DNA of 64,000 nucleotides from Bacillus sp. BA3 (GTDB taxonomy: Bacteria > Bacillota > Bacilli > Bacillales > DSM-1321), in NCBI GenBank assembly GCA_002835675.1, contig PIZR01000002.1, forward strand, positions 1,093,878 through 1,157,877, read 5' to 3'. The notes beneath the pieces are model-generated. The model saw only the letters and a program-made list of their open reading frames with translations, was not told the origin of the DNA and did not search any database. The translations under genes were made by a program, and so were the position numbers. The first letter of the stretch is position 1, and each line of letters opens with the position of its first letter. Positions 36,357 through 45,123 of this stretch are shown one piece after another.

Positions 36357-36609
36357 AATTATCCTCCAATTCCGCTTTGAATAGCGCATGCATTAAAATT
36401 GGCGTCTTTCCATTTGACTAAATTACATTATGAAGGAGTTTTCTGTGTTGTTACAAAAACACCATGTCACGACTAGGTACATCCATAAGCAGCAAACCGG
36501 ACAATGATTCACCATATCCACTCAAAAAAAGGGTCAAAAATGTGGTACAAGTCCAATTATCTGAATACATTCAAATAAGAGAAGATGTAACAAACGATGA
36601 GGTGATGAA

Positions 36610-37236
36610 TTGGGTGTTTTTTTCAGCTATGTATTATTAGGCTTATCACTGGCGGCTCCTATCGGTCCCATAAATGCTGCTCAATTGGACAAAGGAATCA
36701 AGAAGGGTTTTTGGCATGCCTGGGTTTTTGGCTGGGGTGCCATTTTAGCTGATTTTGTATTTATAGCCCTCGTCTTTTTCGGTGTCGTCCACTTTTTGGA
36801 CAACTCCTTCATGAAGACATTTTTATGGCTGTTTGGATTTTTCGTCCTGACCTATACCGGAATCGAAAGTCTGTTAAGTGCAGGTAAGATTGAAGTGAAT
36901 GCACGAAAAGCGAAAGATTCCCTTATTTCTTCATTCCTGACAGGATTCATCATGTCCCTTTCGAATCCTTTATCCATTTTGTTTTGGCTTGGAATTTACG
37001 GATCCATTCTGGCAAACTCCGCTTCAAAATATGATATGGATCAATTGCTTTTATACAGTTCAGGGATCCTTGTCGGCCTCTTAACCTGGGATTTCGCAAT
37101 GGCCATCATCGCCAGCACCTTCAGACGCATTTTATCCAAACCCATTCTAATGGGCATCTCGATCATTTCAGGAATATCCCTTATAGGGATTGGCATTTAC
37201 TTTGCCATCCAAGCAGCCAAGGCTTTATTTACATAA
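36610..37236 (+). CDS. LysE-family amino acid exporter, copy 2
   Basis: A 208-residue six-TM exporter of the LysE family, with LAAPIGPINAAQLDKGIKKG (15-34) and GFIMSLSNPLSILFWLGIYG. It is clearly a paralogue of the gene at 32993. Start: TTG with GAGGTGATGAA upstream. The pair flanks an MFS gene and asnA, so the region may be an amino-acid export/asparagine island. The exported substrate is not known. Confidence 0.87.
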   Translation: MGVFFSYVLLGLSLAAPIGPINAAQLDKGIKKGFWHAWVFGWGAILADFVFIALVFFGVVHFLDNSFMKTFLWLFGFFVLTYTGIESLLSAGKIEVNARKAKDSLISSFLTGFIMSLSNPLSILFWLGIYGSILANSASKYDMDQLLLYSSGILVGLLTWDFAMAIIASTFRRILSKPILMGISIISGISLIGIGIYFAIQAAKALFT

Positions 37237-37367
37237 AGAGTTTACTCTTACATTCATTAAATATATAAAATAGGCAGCCCATTTTAATGTCCATCTTTGT
37301 CCATGTCGGACACTTATCCCTCTTTGTTCATAGCTTGAAAGGGTAAACACAAGGGAGGATTTCTTAA

Positions 37368-37859
37368 ATGTATAATAATTATTACCCTTATAATGTTCCA
37401 TATTATAATGATCCATATTATTATGATAATTCTTATGCCAATTTGCCTTATTATGATTACAGAATGCCAGTACAAACACTGGTTCCATTAGCTACTATTC
37501 AGAGTCATTTAAACGCAGGCCGACAAGGTCATTGTTTCAGAGGTTTTTGGGGTAACACCGAGCACACCTTTATTTTGATGGGGTTCAATGCTGCTACTGG
37601 TATGGTACAGATACTCGAAGGTGGCATCCCGAATGAGATTCATCATACAGATATAGTCGGATTACAATATCTAGGATTAACTTGCCCTGTTGGTGGCGGC
37701 GGTCAGGGCGGCGGACAGGGTGGCGGACAAGGTGGCGGTCAAGGCGGCGGTCAAGGTGGCGGTCAAGGTGGCGGTCAAGGTGGCGGTCAAGGCGGACCGG
37801 GCGGTAACTGTTTCCAGCAGTTCGTTCAGGGCGTTGGCTGGGTATGGATTTGTAGATAG
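37368..37859 (+). CDS. Tyr-rich and Gly-rich repeat protein
   Basis: A 163-residue protein in three parts. The N terminus (1-30) is rich in Tyr, Asn and Pro (YNNYYPYNVPYYNDPYYYDN). The middle (about 35-105) is a folded domain with GHCFRGFWGNTEHTFILMGF and EIHHTDIVGLQYLGLTCP. A run of GGGQ units follows, ending in a hydrophobic tail (QQFVQGVGWVWICR). The repeat is 12 bp at DNA level (ggtggcggtcaa). There is no signal peptide. The composition suggests a spore-coat or surface protein; that is a guess. GGGAGG lies 8 bases before the ATG. Confidence 0.75.
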   Translation: MYNNYYPYNVPYYNDPYYYDNSYANLPYYDYRMPVQTLVPLATIQSHLNAGRQGHCFRGFWGNTEHTFILMGFNAATGMVQILEGGIPNEIHHTDIVGLQYLGLTCPVGGGGQGGGQGGGQGGGQGGGQGGGQGGGQGGGQGGPGGNCFQQFVQGVGWVWICR

Positions 37860-37897
37860 AAAAAAGACAGCCGAAATATTCCGGCTGTCTTTTTTTA
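37859..37897 (+). terminator. Rho-independent terminator
   Basis: GACAGCCG and CGGCTGTC form a perfect stem with an AAATATTC loop, then seven T. Confidence 0.9.
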
Positions 37898-37914
37898 TCC
37901 AAACCTAATCCAAT

Positions 37915-38042
37915 GGGCATTTACTCGTGAGTTTCACACATTTACTCGTGAGTTTCACACATTTACTCGTGAGTTTCACACATTTACTCGTGAGTTTCAC
38001 ACATTTACTCGTGAGTTCCGCGTATTTACTCGTGAGTTCCGG
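37915..38042. repeat. Tandem array C (21 bp period, six units)
   Basis: Six units of TTTACTCGTGAGTTTCAC plus a 3-base linker. The first four are identical; the last two read GTTCCGCG and GTTCCGGA. The array lies between a terminator and the convergent thrZ stop. Confidence 0.9.
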
Positions 38043-38059
38043 ATTAAGCTGCTTTTTTG

Positions 38060-39979
38060 TTAGTTGCCGCGTTCTTTTATTTGCTGTACCATTTTCTTAA
38101 TGAACATTTCTATTGCGACATTTTCAAATGCTTGTTCCCCGTATTTCCGGACATTCACTTCATTTTCTTTCTCTTCTTTATCTCCAAGAACCAGCATATA
38201 TGGGATTTTCCCCATCTGTGCTTCCCTGACTTTATACCCCAGCTTTTCATTCCGATCATCGATTTTCACTCTTATGCCTTTATTCTTCAGTTCTTTTTGA
38301 ACCTTTAAACAATAGTTCAAATGAACCTGTGAGACAGGGATGATCTGTACTTGCACCGGAGCGAGCCAGACGGGAAATGCACCGGCAAAATGTTCTATCA
38401 GAATTCCAAAAAAACGATCGATCGATCCAAAAATGGCACGATGAATGACGACCGGACGGACTTTTTCATTATTTTCATCAATGTAAGTCAGATCAAATTT
38501 ATCGGGCATTTGAAAATCAAGCTGGATTGTTGCACATTGATGGCTTCTTTTTAATGCATCTTTAATATGAAAATCAATTTTCGGTCCATAAAATGCCCCG
38601 TCCCCTTCATTTACTTGATAATGTATCCCGATGCTTTCCAGAACATTTTTCAAGGCTGTTTCAGAAGCTTCCCAAAGGGAATCATCGCCCATTGAATCCT
38701 CTGGACGAGTCGAGAGCTCCACGGAATACTCGAATCCAAAAGTGCGATACACTTTATCAATCAGATGAAACACTTGTTTAATTTCACTTTCGATTTGATC
38801 CTTCCGAACATAAATGTGGGCATCATCCTGGCAAAATGTACGGACACGCAGCATCCCGTTCAATGCACCGCTATATTCATGACGGTGGACTTGACCGAAT
38901 TCGGCCATCCGGATGGGTAAATCCCTGTAAGAATAAAGACTGTTTTTGAATATAAGCATATGACCCGGACAGTTCATTGGCTTCATCGCGAATTTTGTTT
39001 GATCCACCTCAGTGAAGTACATATTCTCATGGTAATGATCCCAGTGACCCGATTGTTCCCATAACCGCTGGTTCATCATGAAAGGAGTGCGAACTTCGTC
39101 GTAGTCAGCTTCAGTTTGAAGCTCCCGTGAGAACTTCTCCAATTCATTTCTAACAATTTGTCCTTTCGGTAAATAAAACGGCATTCCAGGGGCTTCCTCC
39201 GAAAACATGAATAACTCCAACTGCTTCCCTAATTTACGGTGATCGCGTTTAGCCGCTTCTTCCAGAAATTCAAAATGCTCCTGTAAATCTTTTTTCTTTT
39301 GGAAAGCAACGCCATACACCCTTTGAAGCACTTCATTTTGATTGTCTCCCCGCCAGTAGGCACCAGATACACGAGTCAATTTGAACGATTTTACAAATGA
39401 AGTGGATGGAAGGTGCGGCCCTCTGCAAAGATCGACGAATTCCCCTTGTTGATAAAGCGTTAATTTTTCACCATTAGGGATGTTCTTTGCTATATCCAAC
39501 TTGAATGACTCCCCTCTGCCCACGAATAACTTTACAGCTTCATCATAAGTAGCTTCGATCCTTTTAATTTCCAGATTTTCACTTATGATATACTCCATCT
39601 CTTTTTCAATGGCTTGTAGATCTTCTGAACTCAAAGGATGGTCTAACTTAAAATCATAGTAAAAGCCATCTTCCACTACTGGCCCCATCCCTAATTCCAC
39701 GTTTTGGTATAATCTTTTCACAGCCTGCGCCAAAACATGTGCCGATGTATGTCGTAACACTTGTAATCCTTCATCCGAATCCAGAGTCAAGATCGACAGT
39801 TCGGCATCCTTATTAAGCTTGTGACTTAGATCAACCAGTTGCTTACCCAGTTTTCCTGCTACTGCCTTTTTCCTTAAACTTGAGCTGATGGACCCTGCCA
39901 CACTTTCCACCGTCACCCCTTGCGGATATTCCCTTTGCTGCCCATCCGGGAATTGAACTTTTATCATTTTTTCACTCAT
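38060..39979 (-). CDS. thrZ: Threonyl-tRNA synthetase
   Basis: A 639-residue class II synthetase. It has the N-terminal TGS domain (1-65), the editing domain with TSAHVLAQAVKRLY, and the catalytic core with KPMNCPGHML (Zn Cys), HRHEYSGALNGMLRVR and CQDDAHIY. The C-terminal anticodon-binding domain follows. The frame opens at 40084, but GGGGTG seven bases before the ATG at 39979 sets the start. Three tandem Thr T-box leaders precede it, the known arrangement of B. subtilis thrZ, the inducible second enzyme. It is therefore called thrZ, not thrS. Confidence 0.93.
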   Translation of the reverse strand: MSEKMIKVQFPDGQQREYPQGVTVESVAGSISSSLRKKAVAGKLGKQLVDLSHKLNKDAELSILTLDSDEGLQVLRHTSAHVLAQAVKRLYQNVELGMGPVVEDGFYYDFKLDHPLSSEDLQAIEKEMEYIISENLEIKRIEATYDEAVKLFVGRGESFKLDIAKNIPNGEKLTLYQQGEFVDLCRGPHLPSTSFVKSFKLTRVSGAYWRGDNQNEVLQRVYGVAFQKKKDLQEHFEFLEEAAKRDHRKLGKQLELFMFSEEAPGMPFYLPKGQIVRNELEKFSRELQTEADYDEVRTPFMMNQRLWEQSGHWDHYHENMYFTEVDQTKFAMKPMNCPGHMLIFKNSLYSYRDLPIRMAEFGQVHRHEYSGALNGMLRVRTFCQDDAHIYVRKDQIESEIKQVFHLIDKVYRTFGFEYSVELSTRPEDSMGDDSLWEASETALKNVLESIGIHYQVNEGDGAFYGPKIDFHIKDALKRSHQCATIQLDFQMPDKFDLTYIDENNEKVRPVVIHRAIFGSIDRFFGILIEHFAGAFPVWLAPVQVQIIPVSQVHLNYCLKVQKELKNKGIRVKIDDRNEKLGYKVREAQMGKIPYMLVLGDKEEKENEVNVRKYGEQAFENVAIEMFIKKMVQQIKERGN

Positions 39980-40002
39980 CACATAACACCCCTTTTTTAA
40001 TA

Positions 40003-40245
40003 ATAAAAAAACGCACTCATCCCTATGCGAGGGACGAGTGCGTTTACCCGTGGTTCCACCCAATTTCCCATAAGCAAAAAACACTCATGGCTCTGGAGCT
40101 TGTAACGCAGCTTAGACGATATCAGTTACTCTTGTTCACCGATATAGCTCAAAGGCGGTAAATCAGTTTCCTAAGCCAGGAAGTTCGCAGCTGCCCTTCC
40201 CTCTCTGCAGACCGTAAAAATGATTCATGTCCTTATCATGGCAAT
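40003..40245 (-). promoter_or_regulatory. Thr T-box leader, proximal copy
   Basis: A T-box riboswitch. The T-box core GGGTGGAACCACGGG is at 40061-40047, the terminator (ACGCACTCGTCCC paired with GGGATGAGTGCG, then T-run) at 40003-40044, and Stem I lies beyond. The specifier is probably ACT (40126-40124) in AGTAACTGAT. Uncharged tRNA-Thr binds and prevents termination, turning on thrZ. Confidence 0.92.
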
Positions 40246-40254
40246 AGTTATAAT

Positions 40255-40497
40255 AATATAAAAACGCACCCATCCCTAAGTAAGGGACGAGTGCGTTTAC
40301 CCGTGGTTCCACCCAATTTCCCATAAGCAAAAAACACTCATGGCTCTGGAGCTTGTAACGCAGCTTAGACGATATCGGTTACTCTTGTTCACCGATATAG
40401 CTCAAAGGCGGTAAATCAGTTTCCTAAGCCAGGAAGTTCGCAGCTGCCCTCCCCTCTCTGCAGACCGTAAAAATGATTCATGTCCTTATCATGGCAA
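40255..40497 (-). promoter_or_regulatory. Thr T-box leader, middle copy
   Basis: Nearly identical to the proximal copy, 253 bases upstream. The T-box core is at 40314-40300. The specifier position reads ACC (40379-40377) instead of ACT, also a Thr codon. The terminator stem contains CCCATCCCTAAGTAAGGGAC. Confidence 0.9.
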
Positions 40498-40507
40498 AAA
40501 TTATAAT

Positions 40508-40750
40508 AATAAAAAACGCACCCATCCCTAAGTAAGGGACGAGTGCGTTACCCGTGATTCCACCCAATTTCCCATAAGCAAAAAACACTCATGGCTCTGG
40601 AGCTTGTAACGCAGCTTAGACGATATCAGTTACTCTTGTTCACCGATATAACTCAAAGGCGGTAAATCAGTTTCCTAAGCCAGGAAGTTCGCAGCTGCCC
40701 TTCCCTCTCTGCAGACCGTAAAAATGATTCATGTCCTTATCAATGCTTCT
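40508..40750 (-). promoter_or_regulatory. Thr T-box leader, distal copy
   Basis: The third copy, next to the promoter. The specifier is ACT (40630-40628). The T-box core (40565-40551) reads GGGTGGAATCACGGG, so the canonical ACC is changed to ATC in the antiterminator strand, and one T is missing after the terminator stem. It may respond differently from the other two. Confidence 0.88.
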
Positions 40751-40782
40751 AAAAATGTAAATGGATTTTTATATTGTTATAT

Positions 40783-40811
40783 ATATTACAATATATTCCC
40801 ATAAGTGACAA
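40783..40811 (-). promoter_or_regulatory. thrZ promoter
   Basis: TTGTCA, a 17-base spacer and TAATAT on the minus strand, about 30 bases upstream of the distal T-box leader. Confidence 0.6.
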
Positions 40812-40874
40812 CCTCAAATTTATTAATTTCATTACAAACACTAAATTGGTATAATTAGTAAAAAAGGAGTCTCT

Positions 40875-41150
40875 ATGAAAAGTTTAAGCAATTGGTCTAT
40901 CGTATTTGCAGTGATTGGTACACTATCATTTTGCTGTTCCCTTGCTTTAGCAAAAGCCTCCGAGCTGCTTATGATTTCAGGATTCGGTGCGTTGCTTATT
41001 GGTATGTTTTGCAGTTTAGGGGCCATGTTTACCAATGAAAAAGGAAAGTTGAAGTTTTTGGCTGTGGCTGCATTCTTTCTTTTAAGTTTCATTCTCGTTT
41101 GGAATGAGCCATTTCAAATTGTCAGGCTCTTGACCTGGATGAAAAATTAA
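40875..41150 (+). CDS. Small membrane protein (91 aa)
   Basis: A 91-residue protein with three TM segments (WSIVFAVIGTLSFCCSLAL, LMISGFGALLIGMFCSLGAMF, FLAVAAFFLLSFILVW). AAAAGGAGTCTCT lies before the ATG. TATAAT at 40849-40854 gives a likely -10 box. No known family was recognised. It is a single-gene unit with a terminator, divergent from thrZ. Confidence 0.7.
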   Translation: MKSLSNWSIVFAVIGTLSFCCSLALAKASELLMISGFGALLIGMFCSLGAMFTNEKGKLKFLAVAAFFLLSFILVWNEPFQIVRLLTWMKN

Positions 41151-41155
41151 TCGAA

Positions 41156-41189
41156 ATGAAAAACCCGTTCTTCATGACGGGTTTTTTGA
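41156..41189. terminator. Rho-independent terminator
   Basis: AAAAACCCGT and ACGGGTTTTTT form a stem with a CTTCATG loop; T-runs occur on both strands between convergent genes. Confidence 0.85.
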
Positions 41190-41194
41190 TGAGT

Positions 41195-41797
41195 TCAATC
41201 TTCATCGGCTATCGTTCGACTTGAATTCTTTATTCCAAGCCATAGCGTAAGTCCAGTGGTCCAGAGAATTAGCGTACATCCGAAGCCGAGCAATGATAAC
41301 GGTGCAAGGATTTGATGCTCCCCAAACATGACGGTGTCTGGCACAATAAGCAATGTGATAAGCGCCAATAAACAGAGAAGCACTCCTGTTGCATAGTAAA
41401 CCTTGATTTGGAAAAGTGACGCCAAAGGTAAAAAATGAATCCCTACAATAATGGCGATGATGCCTGGTATAAGATCAATCTGATCTATCAAGTTACAGAT
41501 GGCAATGGCAATTCCAATCAGCAAACCTTCGGCAATGAAAACCATATTAAACAAAAATCCGATACGCTTCAGACGCCTAGCCCCATTTTCTGAAACTTGA
41601 TTGGACATTTTTTGTGATGCATGAATTAATGATATGCCTCCGATAACCATTATGATTCCGACCAATATGGCTGCGAGTTCCACGTAGGGAAACCCCCACC
41701 CCTGCAATCCCATTACACCGGTACCCGCCCACAGAGTTCCGAAGACCGCCATGAAAATGACTCCAATTCCAGAACCGCGAAACGCCTCTTTCATCAT
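41195..41797 (-). CDS. Multi-TM membrane protein (about 200 aa)
   Basis: A membrane protein with six hydrophobic segments, the first near GIGVIFMAVFGTLWAG. It is not recognised with confidence; it resembles uncharacterised Firmicute proteins of the DUF7010 type. The frame opens at 41830, but AAGGAAACTG lies before the paired ATGs at 41797/41794. There is no operon partner; tandem array D lies upstream. Confidence 0.7.
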   Translation of the reverse strand: MMKEAFRGSGIGVIFMAVFGTLWAGTGVMGLQGWGFPYVELAAILVGIIMVIGGISLIHASQKMSNQVSENGARRLKRIGFLFNMVFIAEGLLIGIAIAICNLIDQIDLIPGIIAIIVGIHFLPLASLFQIKVYYATGVLLCLLALITLLIVPDTVMFGEHQILAPLSLLGFGCTLILWTTGLTLWLGIKNSSRTIADED

Positions 41798-41925
41798 CAG
41801 TTTCCTTTCATGCAAAGTTTTATCATACATAGAATAATAGTATTACGCACCCTCCCCGATTATTCAGCTGCAAAAAAAAGATTTTATTGAAAAAATTACC
41901 ATATCGCGAACTTTAATAGATAATT

Positions 41926-42116
41926 TCCGCTTTCGGAGATATAACTGGATTTCCGAAGATATATTTCGATTTTCGGAGATATAACTGGATTTTCGGAGAT
42001 ATATTTCGATTTTCGGAGATATAATTCGATTTTCGGAGATATAACTGGGTTTCGCAGATATATTCCGTTTTTCGGAGATATAACCGGATTTCCACAGATA
42101 TAACCGGATTTCGATA
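41926..42116. repeat. Tandem array D (20 bp period)
   Basis: About nine units of GATTTTCGGAGATATAACTG with small changes (AACTG, TTTCG, AATTC endings). It lies between the lysP terminator and the membrane protein gene. The reading frames across it stay open in several frames because the unit lacks stops, not because they code. No gene lies in 41831-42173. Confidence 0.88.
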
Positions 42117-42125
42117 CAAATCCCC

Positions 42126-42165
42126 ATAAAAAACCTGAGTCCCCAAAGGGGTCTCAGGTTTTTTC
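42126..42165 (-). terminator. Terminator of the lysine operon
   Basis: AACCTGAGACCCC pairs with GGGGACTCAGGTT around a TTT loop with T-runs on both sides; it lies just after lysP. Confidence 0.9.
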
Positions 42166-42173
42166 CATTGGTA

Positions 42174-43670
42174 TCAAGCCACATCTGATTTATCGAATTG
42201 ACAATCTTTTAATGATATTAATTTGGTCTTGTGATAAAACTTGTATCCTAACCAGACTACCAGGAATATCGGCAATCCGATATAGGAGACAGCAACGCCA
42301 TACCAGTCGATGCTGCCGCTTAGGAATGCTTCATAATTCTGTCCTGCAATGACGAGCATGCACAGTGCGAATGAAAGAATCGGACCGAATGGAAACCATT
42401 TTGCTTTATATTTCAATTCGTTTAGGTCACCACCTTGTGCAACATAGGCACGTCTAAAGCGATAATGGCTTATGGCGATTCCAATCCAGGCGATGAAACC
42501 AGTCAGCCCGGATGCATTCAATAGCCATGTAAATACATGGTCCCCGAAAATGGAGGTCAAGAAGGCGAGTCCTCCAATTAAGGACGTGATGATCAAAGCA
42601 TTCATCGGGATTCCCCTGCGGTTGACTTTGGCCAGGAATTTGGGAGCTTGTTTATCTTTTGCCATCGACCATAACATCCGCGTTGATGCATATAGCCCCG
42701 AGTTCCCTGCAGATAGTAAGGAGGTTAACACGACAGCATTCATGACTGATGCCGCAAATGCCAGTCCTGCCCGTTCAAAGACTAGTGTGAAAGGGCTTAC
42801 AGAAATATTTTCGACATCTCCGTTCAACAAACTTGGACTCGTATAAGGTATTAAGAGACCGAGTATCAGGATGGCCCCGATGTAAAATAAGAGGATGCGC
42901 CAAAATACTTGGCGGATCGCATTCGGAACATTTTTTTCGGGTTCTTCACTTTCTCCGGCAGCAATACCAACCAGTTCTGTGCCTTGAAAAGAAAATCCCG
43001 CGATTAGAAAGATTGAGATGATCGATAAAAATCCTCCCTTGAATGGTGCCTCATCCATGGTGAAGTTTTCAAATCCGATCACCTTTCCGCCAAAAACCCC
43101 CAATATGGTCAATAAACCAATAATGATAAAGCAAATGATGGCGACGACTTTTATTAAGGCAAACCAATATTCAGATTCACCATAGCTTTTAATGGATAGG
43201 GCGTTGAGGGTGAAGACGATTCCAAGAAACAATGCGCTCCATATAAGGCTGGGTACATCAGGGAGCCAGAATTTCATGATGATGGCTGCAGCGGCTATTT
43301 CCACGGCAAGGGTGACTGCCCAGTTAAACCAATAATTCCAGCCAAGTGCAAAGCCGAATGCGGGATCAACAAAGCGTGTGGCATAGGTGGAAAATGATCC
43401 CGACACAGGCATATATGTCGCCATTTCCCCTAAGCTCGTCATAAGGAAATAAACCATGATTCCAATGCAGGCATATGCAGCAAGGGCACCACCAGGCCCT
43501 GCGCTCTGGATGGTTGCCCCGCTTGCCAGGAATAATCCGGTTCCTATTGAACCGCCAATGGCAATCATGGTCATATGCCTTGCTTTCAGTTGCCTTTTAA
43601 CTGTCGGTTCTTGATTATCGGGATGCCTTTTAACTGTCGGTTCTTGATTATCAATGAGATTCATATCCAT
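42174..43670 (-). CDS. lysP: Lysine-specific permease
   Basis: A 498-residue APC transporter with 12 TM segments. From residue 27 on it follows the LysP pattern closely: RQLKARHMTMIAIGGSIGTG, ASGATIQSAGPGGALAAY, MTSLGEMATYMPVSGSFSTY and ALGWNYWFNWAVTLAVEI. It imports L-lysine, which fits the catabolic operon it ends. The N terminus has a direct duplication (DNQEPTVKR twice). It begins 116 bases after yodQ with no terminator between, so it is likely cotranscribed. GGTAGGAACCAT precedes the ATG. Confidence 0.85.
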   Translation of the reverse strand: MDMNLIDNQEPTVKRHPDNQEPTVKRQLKARHMTMIAIGGSIGTGLFLASGATIQSAGPGGALAAYACIGIMVYFLMTSLGEMATYMPVSGSFSTYATRFVDPAFGFALGWNYWFNWAVTLAVEIAAAAIIMKFWLPDVPSLIWSALFLGIVFTLNALSIKSYGESEYWFALIKVVAIICFIIIGLLTILGVFGGKVIGFENFTMDEAPFKGGFLSIISIFLIAGFSFQGTELVGIAAGESEEPEKNVPNAIRQVFWRILLFYIGAILILGLLIPYTSPSLLNGDVENISVSPFTLVFERAGLAFAASVMNAVVLTSLLSAGNSGLYASTRMLWSMAKDKQAPKFLAKVNRRGIPMNALIITSLIGGLAFLTSIFGDHVFTWLLNASGLTGFIAWIGIAISHYRFRRAYVAQGGDLNELKYKAKWFPFGPILSFALCMLVIAGQNYEAFLSGSIDWYGVAVSYIGLPIFLVVWLGYKFYHKTKLISLKDCQFDKSDVA

Positions 43671-43786
43671 ATGGTTCCTACCTCATTTTCTTTTATAGTT
43701 AAAAGTTCAAGAAATATAAGAGTTTTTAACAACCGCTTTGTGAAAGACTGAAATATTTCGCTTTACCTGCTGGGATGCTATCCAGT

Positions 43787-45112
43787 TTAATTGCCATTGC
43801 CTGGTATCGTCTCTCTATTCCCTGCCTGTGTGACCCCATCCTGCTCAGTCTCCATTCCGCACCATTGAATTAAAGTAAGGGCAATGATCTCCGCTGTGGA
43901 GAATACGTTGTCGAGCAGGATGTATTCATTTGGATAGTGGGCAACCTCGGTTACTCCTGGCCCGAAAACGATTGCAGGCGTTTCACCGACATGTGTCAGC
44001 AATCCCCCATCCGTTCCCCAAGGGGATGCTTCTATGACAGGGTCCTGTCCGGCCACTTGCCGATATTGATGAACAAGCGCATTCATCAGTTCATGCTCTA
44101 CATCAATTGCTCCTGGAACCCAGCGTGCCCCGAACCATTCCAATACGGGCGGGTTTTCCTTGAACCATTGGTCCACTTCCCCCAGCTGCAATAACCAGGC
44201 AGCCATTTCGTCTTTCGCCTGCACCATCGTTTCCTCCGGTGCAACGCCCATCCTTCCTTCGATTTTCACAAGGTCGGGAACGGATGACGGCCAATTACCA
44301 CCTTCAATGACACCTAGATTGATTGGAATCGGAATAGGCGTGTTCTGATAAAGCGGATCACTGATACGTGCATTTCGCTTGTCTTCCAAGGCACGAATAT
44401 GATTGATGACGGTCATGCTTTTTTCAATCGCACTAACGCCTTCATACCTTGTTCCGCCATGGGCTGACCGTCCTTTAACAGAGATTCGGAACCACATCGA
44501 ACCCTGCTGTTTCGGGAAGATCCTCATATTCGTCGGTTCAGGGATCAGGGCGGCATCGGCTTTATATCCCCTCAGGACGGCCGCTAATGTTCCGGCTCCG
44601 CCGCTTTCTTCTTCAATCACACTTTGAAAAATGACATCTCCCTTTAATTGGATGCCATTTTCCTTTAATGCCTGCATCGCAAGGATAAGCGATACATTTC
44701 CACCCTTCATATCGGTTACTCCGCGTCCAAACATTCTTCCATTCTTAATCGCTCCGCTATATGGGTCGTCGTCCCACTGATCCCGGTCTCCATCTGGAAC
44801 CACATCGATGTGTCCGTTCAAAATGATGGAACGTCCGCCTCCAGTCCCTTTCATGATACCTACCACATTGGGGCTGTTGGAAAATTCACTGCGTGGAGAA
44901 TAGAAATAAGAATGCTTTTTCAGCTCTCCGCCGTCAGGTTCCCAACTATCGATCTGCAAACCCATTTCCTGCAGCTTTTGGGCGACGATGGCCTGTGCCC
45001 CTGCTTCATTTCCTTGCGTACTCGGGGCTTGTACCATTTTTTGCAATAGGTTTGTTCCTTCTTCCCGATGATCCTCTATCCATTGGTTTATCCGTTTTTT
45101 TATATCCGGCAC
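43787..45112 (-). CDS. yodQ: M20-family deacetylase (YodQ-like)
   Basis: A metallo-deacetylase of about 441 residues in the ArgE/DapE/M20 family. Zinc-site motifs are LNGHIDVVPDGD, GRGVTDMKGG and IEEESGGAGT; the late GPGVTEVAHYPNEY region is also conserved. In this operon it is inferred to remove the acetyl group placed by AblB, giving 4-aminobutyrate. GTG at 45112 with GGAGG six bases ahead is the start; the frame opens further up and would overlap the thiolase. Confidence 0.85.
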   Translation of the reverse strand: MPDIKKRINQWIEDHREEGTNLLQKMVQAPSTQGNEAGAQAIVAQKLQEMGLQIDSWEPDGGELKKHSYFYSPRSEFSNSPNVVGIMKGTGGGRSIILNGHIDVVPDGDRDQWDDDPYSGAIKNGRMFGRGVTDMKGGNVSLILAMQALKENGIQLKGDVIFQSVIEEESGGAGTLAAVLRGYKADAALIPEPTNMRIFPKQQGSMWFRISVKGRSAHGGTRYEGVSAIEKSMTVINHIRALEDKRNARISDPLYQNTPIPIPINLGVIEGGNWPSSVPDLVKIEGRMGVAPEETMVQAKDEMAAWLLQLGEVDQWFKENPPVLEWFGARWVPGAIDVEHELMNALVHQYRQVAGQDPVIEASPWGTDGGLLTHVGETPAIVFGPGVTEVAHYPNEYILLDNVFSTAEIIALTLIQWCGMETEQDGVTQAGNRETIPGNGN

Positions 45113-45123
45113 ATTTATCCTCC

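Noticed and set aside
36390..36609. Possible T-box upstream of asnA
   Set aside because: No GGGTGGNACC core, specifier stem or terminator was found in this gap.
37690..37908. Frame of Val/Ala/Lys repeats inside the glycine-rich gene
   Set aside because: It is the same 12-bp repeat read in another frame; the glycine frame has the ribosome site and terminator.
37915..38042. Short regular repeats that could suggest a CRISPR array
   Set aside because: Units follow each other with no unique spacers, and no cas gene is present; the same holds for the other tandem arrays.
38057..38308. Small hydrophobic frames opposite the 3' end of thrZ
   Set aside because: They are shadows of a conserved synthetase coding region and lack ribosome sites.
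41864..42184. Open frames with repeated ISENR/YLRK units on the minus strand
   Set aside because: They arise from tandem array D, are open in more than one frame, and lack a ribosome site.
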